Below are positions 62,194-64,000 of a stretch of 64,000 nt of DNA, in pieces (the first letter of the stretch is position 1; the number at the start of each line of letters is the position of its first letter). Source of the stretch: Nannobrachium achirus (taxonomy: Eukaryota > Chordata > Actinopteri > Myctophiformes > Myctophidae); assembly GCA_963921795.1 (NCBI GenBank), contig OY997642.1, positions 4,245,944-4,309,943 on the forward strand, given 5' to 3'. A program made the translations under genes and the position numbers. The notes below the pieces were generated by a model that was given only the letters and a program-made list of their open reading frames with translations, did not search any database and was not told the origin of the DNA.

Positions 62194-63552
62194 CGCGCGG
62201 AACGCATTCGGCAAATTAGTTTCTTTTAACTGTTGTAAATATTTAGAATCAACGTGTACTGTAGCCTATTGAGAATATGTATATCAAACGAGAAGATGAG
62301 AATGGAGTGTCTCAGTGTCAGAGATGGGTGGATGAGGGACAGACAGCTAGCATGTAACACAACAGTCAACAGTGGGCACTAAGGAAGAGTGGGCACTTTG
62401 ATGTCAAATTTGGCAATTATTTTTCTACATGTTAAAAAAGTCAAATATTTAGAAAATGGCCTTAAGTAATGTAACACATAGGCATACATGATTGAACATT
62501 CCACAGTTAAGGTCTAATATTTCTATAATTGCTGTCCTATCTTCTGTATAACTGACTAGCTGGAGCAGGAATGTATACACAGTTTATAAATATGATGCAA
62601 TTATGCCAGCATAAAACCTTAGCCTTGGATCAAGAATATCATAGATGTATTTTATTTACATTTTTATATAATCTATAAAATACAGATTTGATAGCCTTGA
62701 TCCTAGGCTAATTAACCCCAAATTAGGAGATCCTGGGAAGGCAGACAGACAGCTGTCAATCTGGGCTGGGGCCCTCACCAGTTAAACAGGCTACAGCTGG
62801 TGTTAGATGTCGGCCTATATTTATGGGGGATGATATTTTGAATGGCAAAAGGGACAGGACAGTACAGTTCACTGATACAACTTCTACTGAAAGGATTTAA
62901 ACCACAGAAAGCTCAATGGCTTGTTTGGCATTGGGGTCCTATGTACTCAATTCATAACCAAAAAAAAGACGCTGGTATCGAGGATGAACGAGGACACAAG
63001 TTTTGCATGCACACGCGTGTCAGGGCCAGTGATCATCAAAATCCACTGGCCCTGAGGGCCAGTAGTAAATTTCCCTTAATGTCTACCCCTGCTTTAGGTG
63101 ACAGGCCCCTTTTAAGTATGGCGGATTACAATAAGTGTTTTGCCATTGCATTGCATTGCATGACAGGCACACTTAATAAAAATAATATTACAAATAAACT
63201 AAAAGAGTTATCGAAAAAACACATGTGCTCAGGTATTAGGAGGGCGTCAGGAGTCACCAGAAAAAAGGACGGCTGTTTTCATTAAATCTATCATGGTTAA
63301 AATGGAGTTTGAAGTTAATGGGTTTGTATAGGAAGGGGGGCGTGTCTGATAAAATGAATGTTTAAATCTAAACTGATTCAAGCAACTCAAAAACGGTCCT
63401 GGGTATTCCCAAAAGCCTGATTATACGATAAAATTACACACAGAAAAAGAAATTGAAAGATAAATATCCCTTGAATAAATACTACAAAATTAATGTACAA
63501 TTCTGCAGCAAATTAGACGGTCAAAAACTCAAAATTTAGCTTGAGCATACGA
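61866..63552. other. No gene; microsatellite and small repeats
   Basis: (TG)n(CG)n at 62133-62200 and a TTAA-bounded 60-bp unit at 63112-63176. Nothing else recognised. Confidence 0.55.
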
Positions 63553-63704
63553 TCCCTTTTATGCCCATACATGGAGATCCCTGTCTGAACCACACAGATA
63601 TGGGCTGTCTTCCTCCATATATTGGCATTCTCATATGAAGTCCTGTTAGATATGGGCTTAATATTGATGACATCAGGGATCTCCATATATGGGCATAAAA
63701 GGGA
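63553..63704. mobile_element. Hairpin MITE with TATGCCCATACATGGAGATC ends
   Basis: TCCCTTTTATGCCCATACAT..GAGATCCCTG is inverted at the right end (CAGGGATCTCCATATATGGG). A related copy is at about 45450-45560 and a half copy follows at 63747-63780. Confidence 0.85.
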
Positions 63705-63789
63705 TTCTGCTAGAGTGGTTCCCTTGACATCACAACATACAATCCATTTTATGCCCATACATAGAGATCCCTGTCTGAACCAGCCACAC

Positions 63790-64000
63790 CACTGTGAAGT
63801 CCTTACATGGGTTGGCCCCGCCCCCTATATCACGGAGCTCATAGAACTCTATTGCCCAAGCAGGGCTCTGAGGTCCGCTGACCAGTCACTCCTGGTGGCT
63901 CCTCCCACAATGCACCTCCGGACTGTGGCCCTGCTCTCTGGAACGCCCTTCCTCTAACAATTTGAAGGGCTCAGTCCATTGATGTTTTTAAATCTCGTTT
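63790..64000 (+). mobile_element. LINE 3' fragment (RT C-terminus), runs off the window
   Basis: Reads GLAPPYITELI-like sequence with frame breaks, then LYCPSRALRSADQSLLVAPP and a WNALP-type region (LWNALPL with a shift). This is the C-terminal part of Rex1/L2-group LINE polyproteins. Confidence 0.75.

Overview
The window looks like teleost fish nuclear DNA. There are no bacterial-style gene blocks. It holds exons of a fish-type olfactory family C receptor with GT/AG introns, an L2-type LINE with the fish-typical 3' tail, tRNA-derived SINEs, hAT-, piggyBac- and Tc1-like elements, and many long dinucleotide microsatellites. I cannot name the species.

The one host gene I can support lies on the minus strand from about 59.4 kb down to 21.2 kb. 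It is a V2R/OlfC-type receptor (vomeronasal type-2 / calcium-sensing-receptor-like). Eight exons were located by homology, splice sites and reading phase: 59100-59391, 51657-51740, 48734-49003, 42057-42233, 32011-32271, 30762-30989, 30540-30663 and 21155-22062. Joined, they keep one open frame of about 780 residues. Exon 1 (signal peptide) was not found and probably lies beyond base 64000. The ligand-binding exon that is normally one piece of about 790 bp is here four exons (84+270+177+261 = 792 nt), separated by three large phase-0 introns full of repeats. A tandem duplication of about 2.5 kb (17222-19748 and 19749-22260) created a second copy of the seven-helix exon at 18628-19536. That copy has a one-base insertion and looks like a pseudo-exon.

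Everything else is repeats. 0-6.4 kb: small MITEs, a 2.5 kb fold-back element carrying two TTAA insertions, and a hAT MITE with exact target duplication. 6.5-9.8 kb: a nearly full L2-like LINE on the minus strand. 9.8-15.1 kb: small hAT-like elements, minisatellites, and a Penelope-like fragment with a hammerhead-like core. 15.1-30.4 kb: nested terminal-inverted-repeat elements containing satellite arrays of about 100-130 bp whose units pair a CCAAT box with a GC box, and the duplicated receptor exon. 31.1-46.9 kb: several fold-back elements, a head-to-head pair of dead Tc1 copies, and a clean piggyBac-type insertion. 47-51.5 kb: a SINE with perfect target duplication and a truncated LINE. 52.5-58.4 kb: a palindrome of about 6 kb with arms over 2 kb around a higher-order tandem array. 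59-64 kb: receptor exon 2, two hairpin MITEs and a LINE tail running off the end.

Most open frames in the window are repeat shadows, not genes. The unusual point is a receptor gene whose coding sequence (about 2.3 kb here) stays open while its introns are packed with palindromic repeats.
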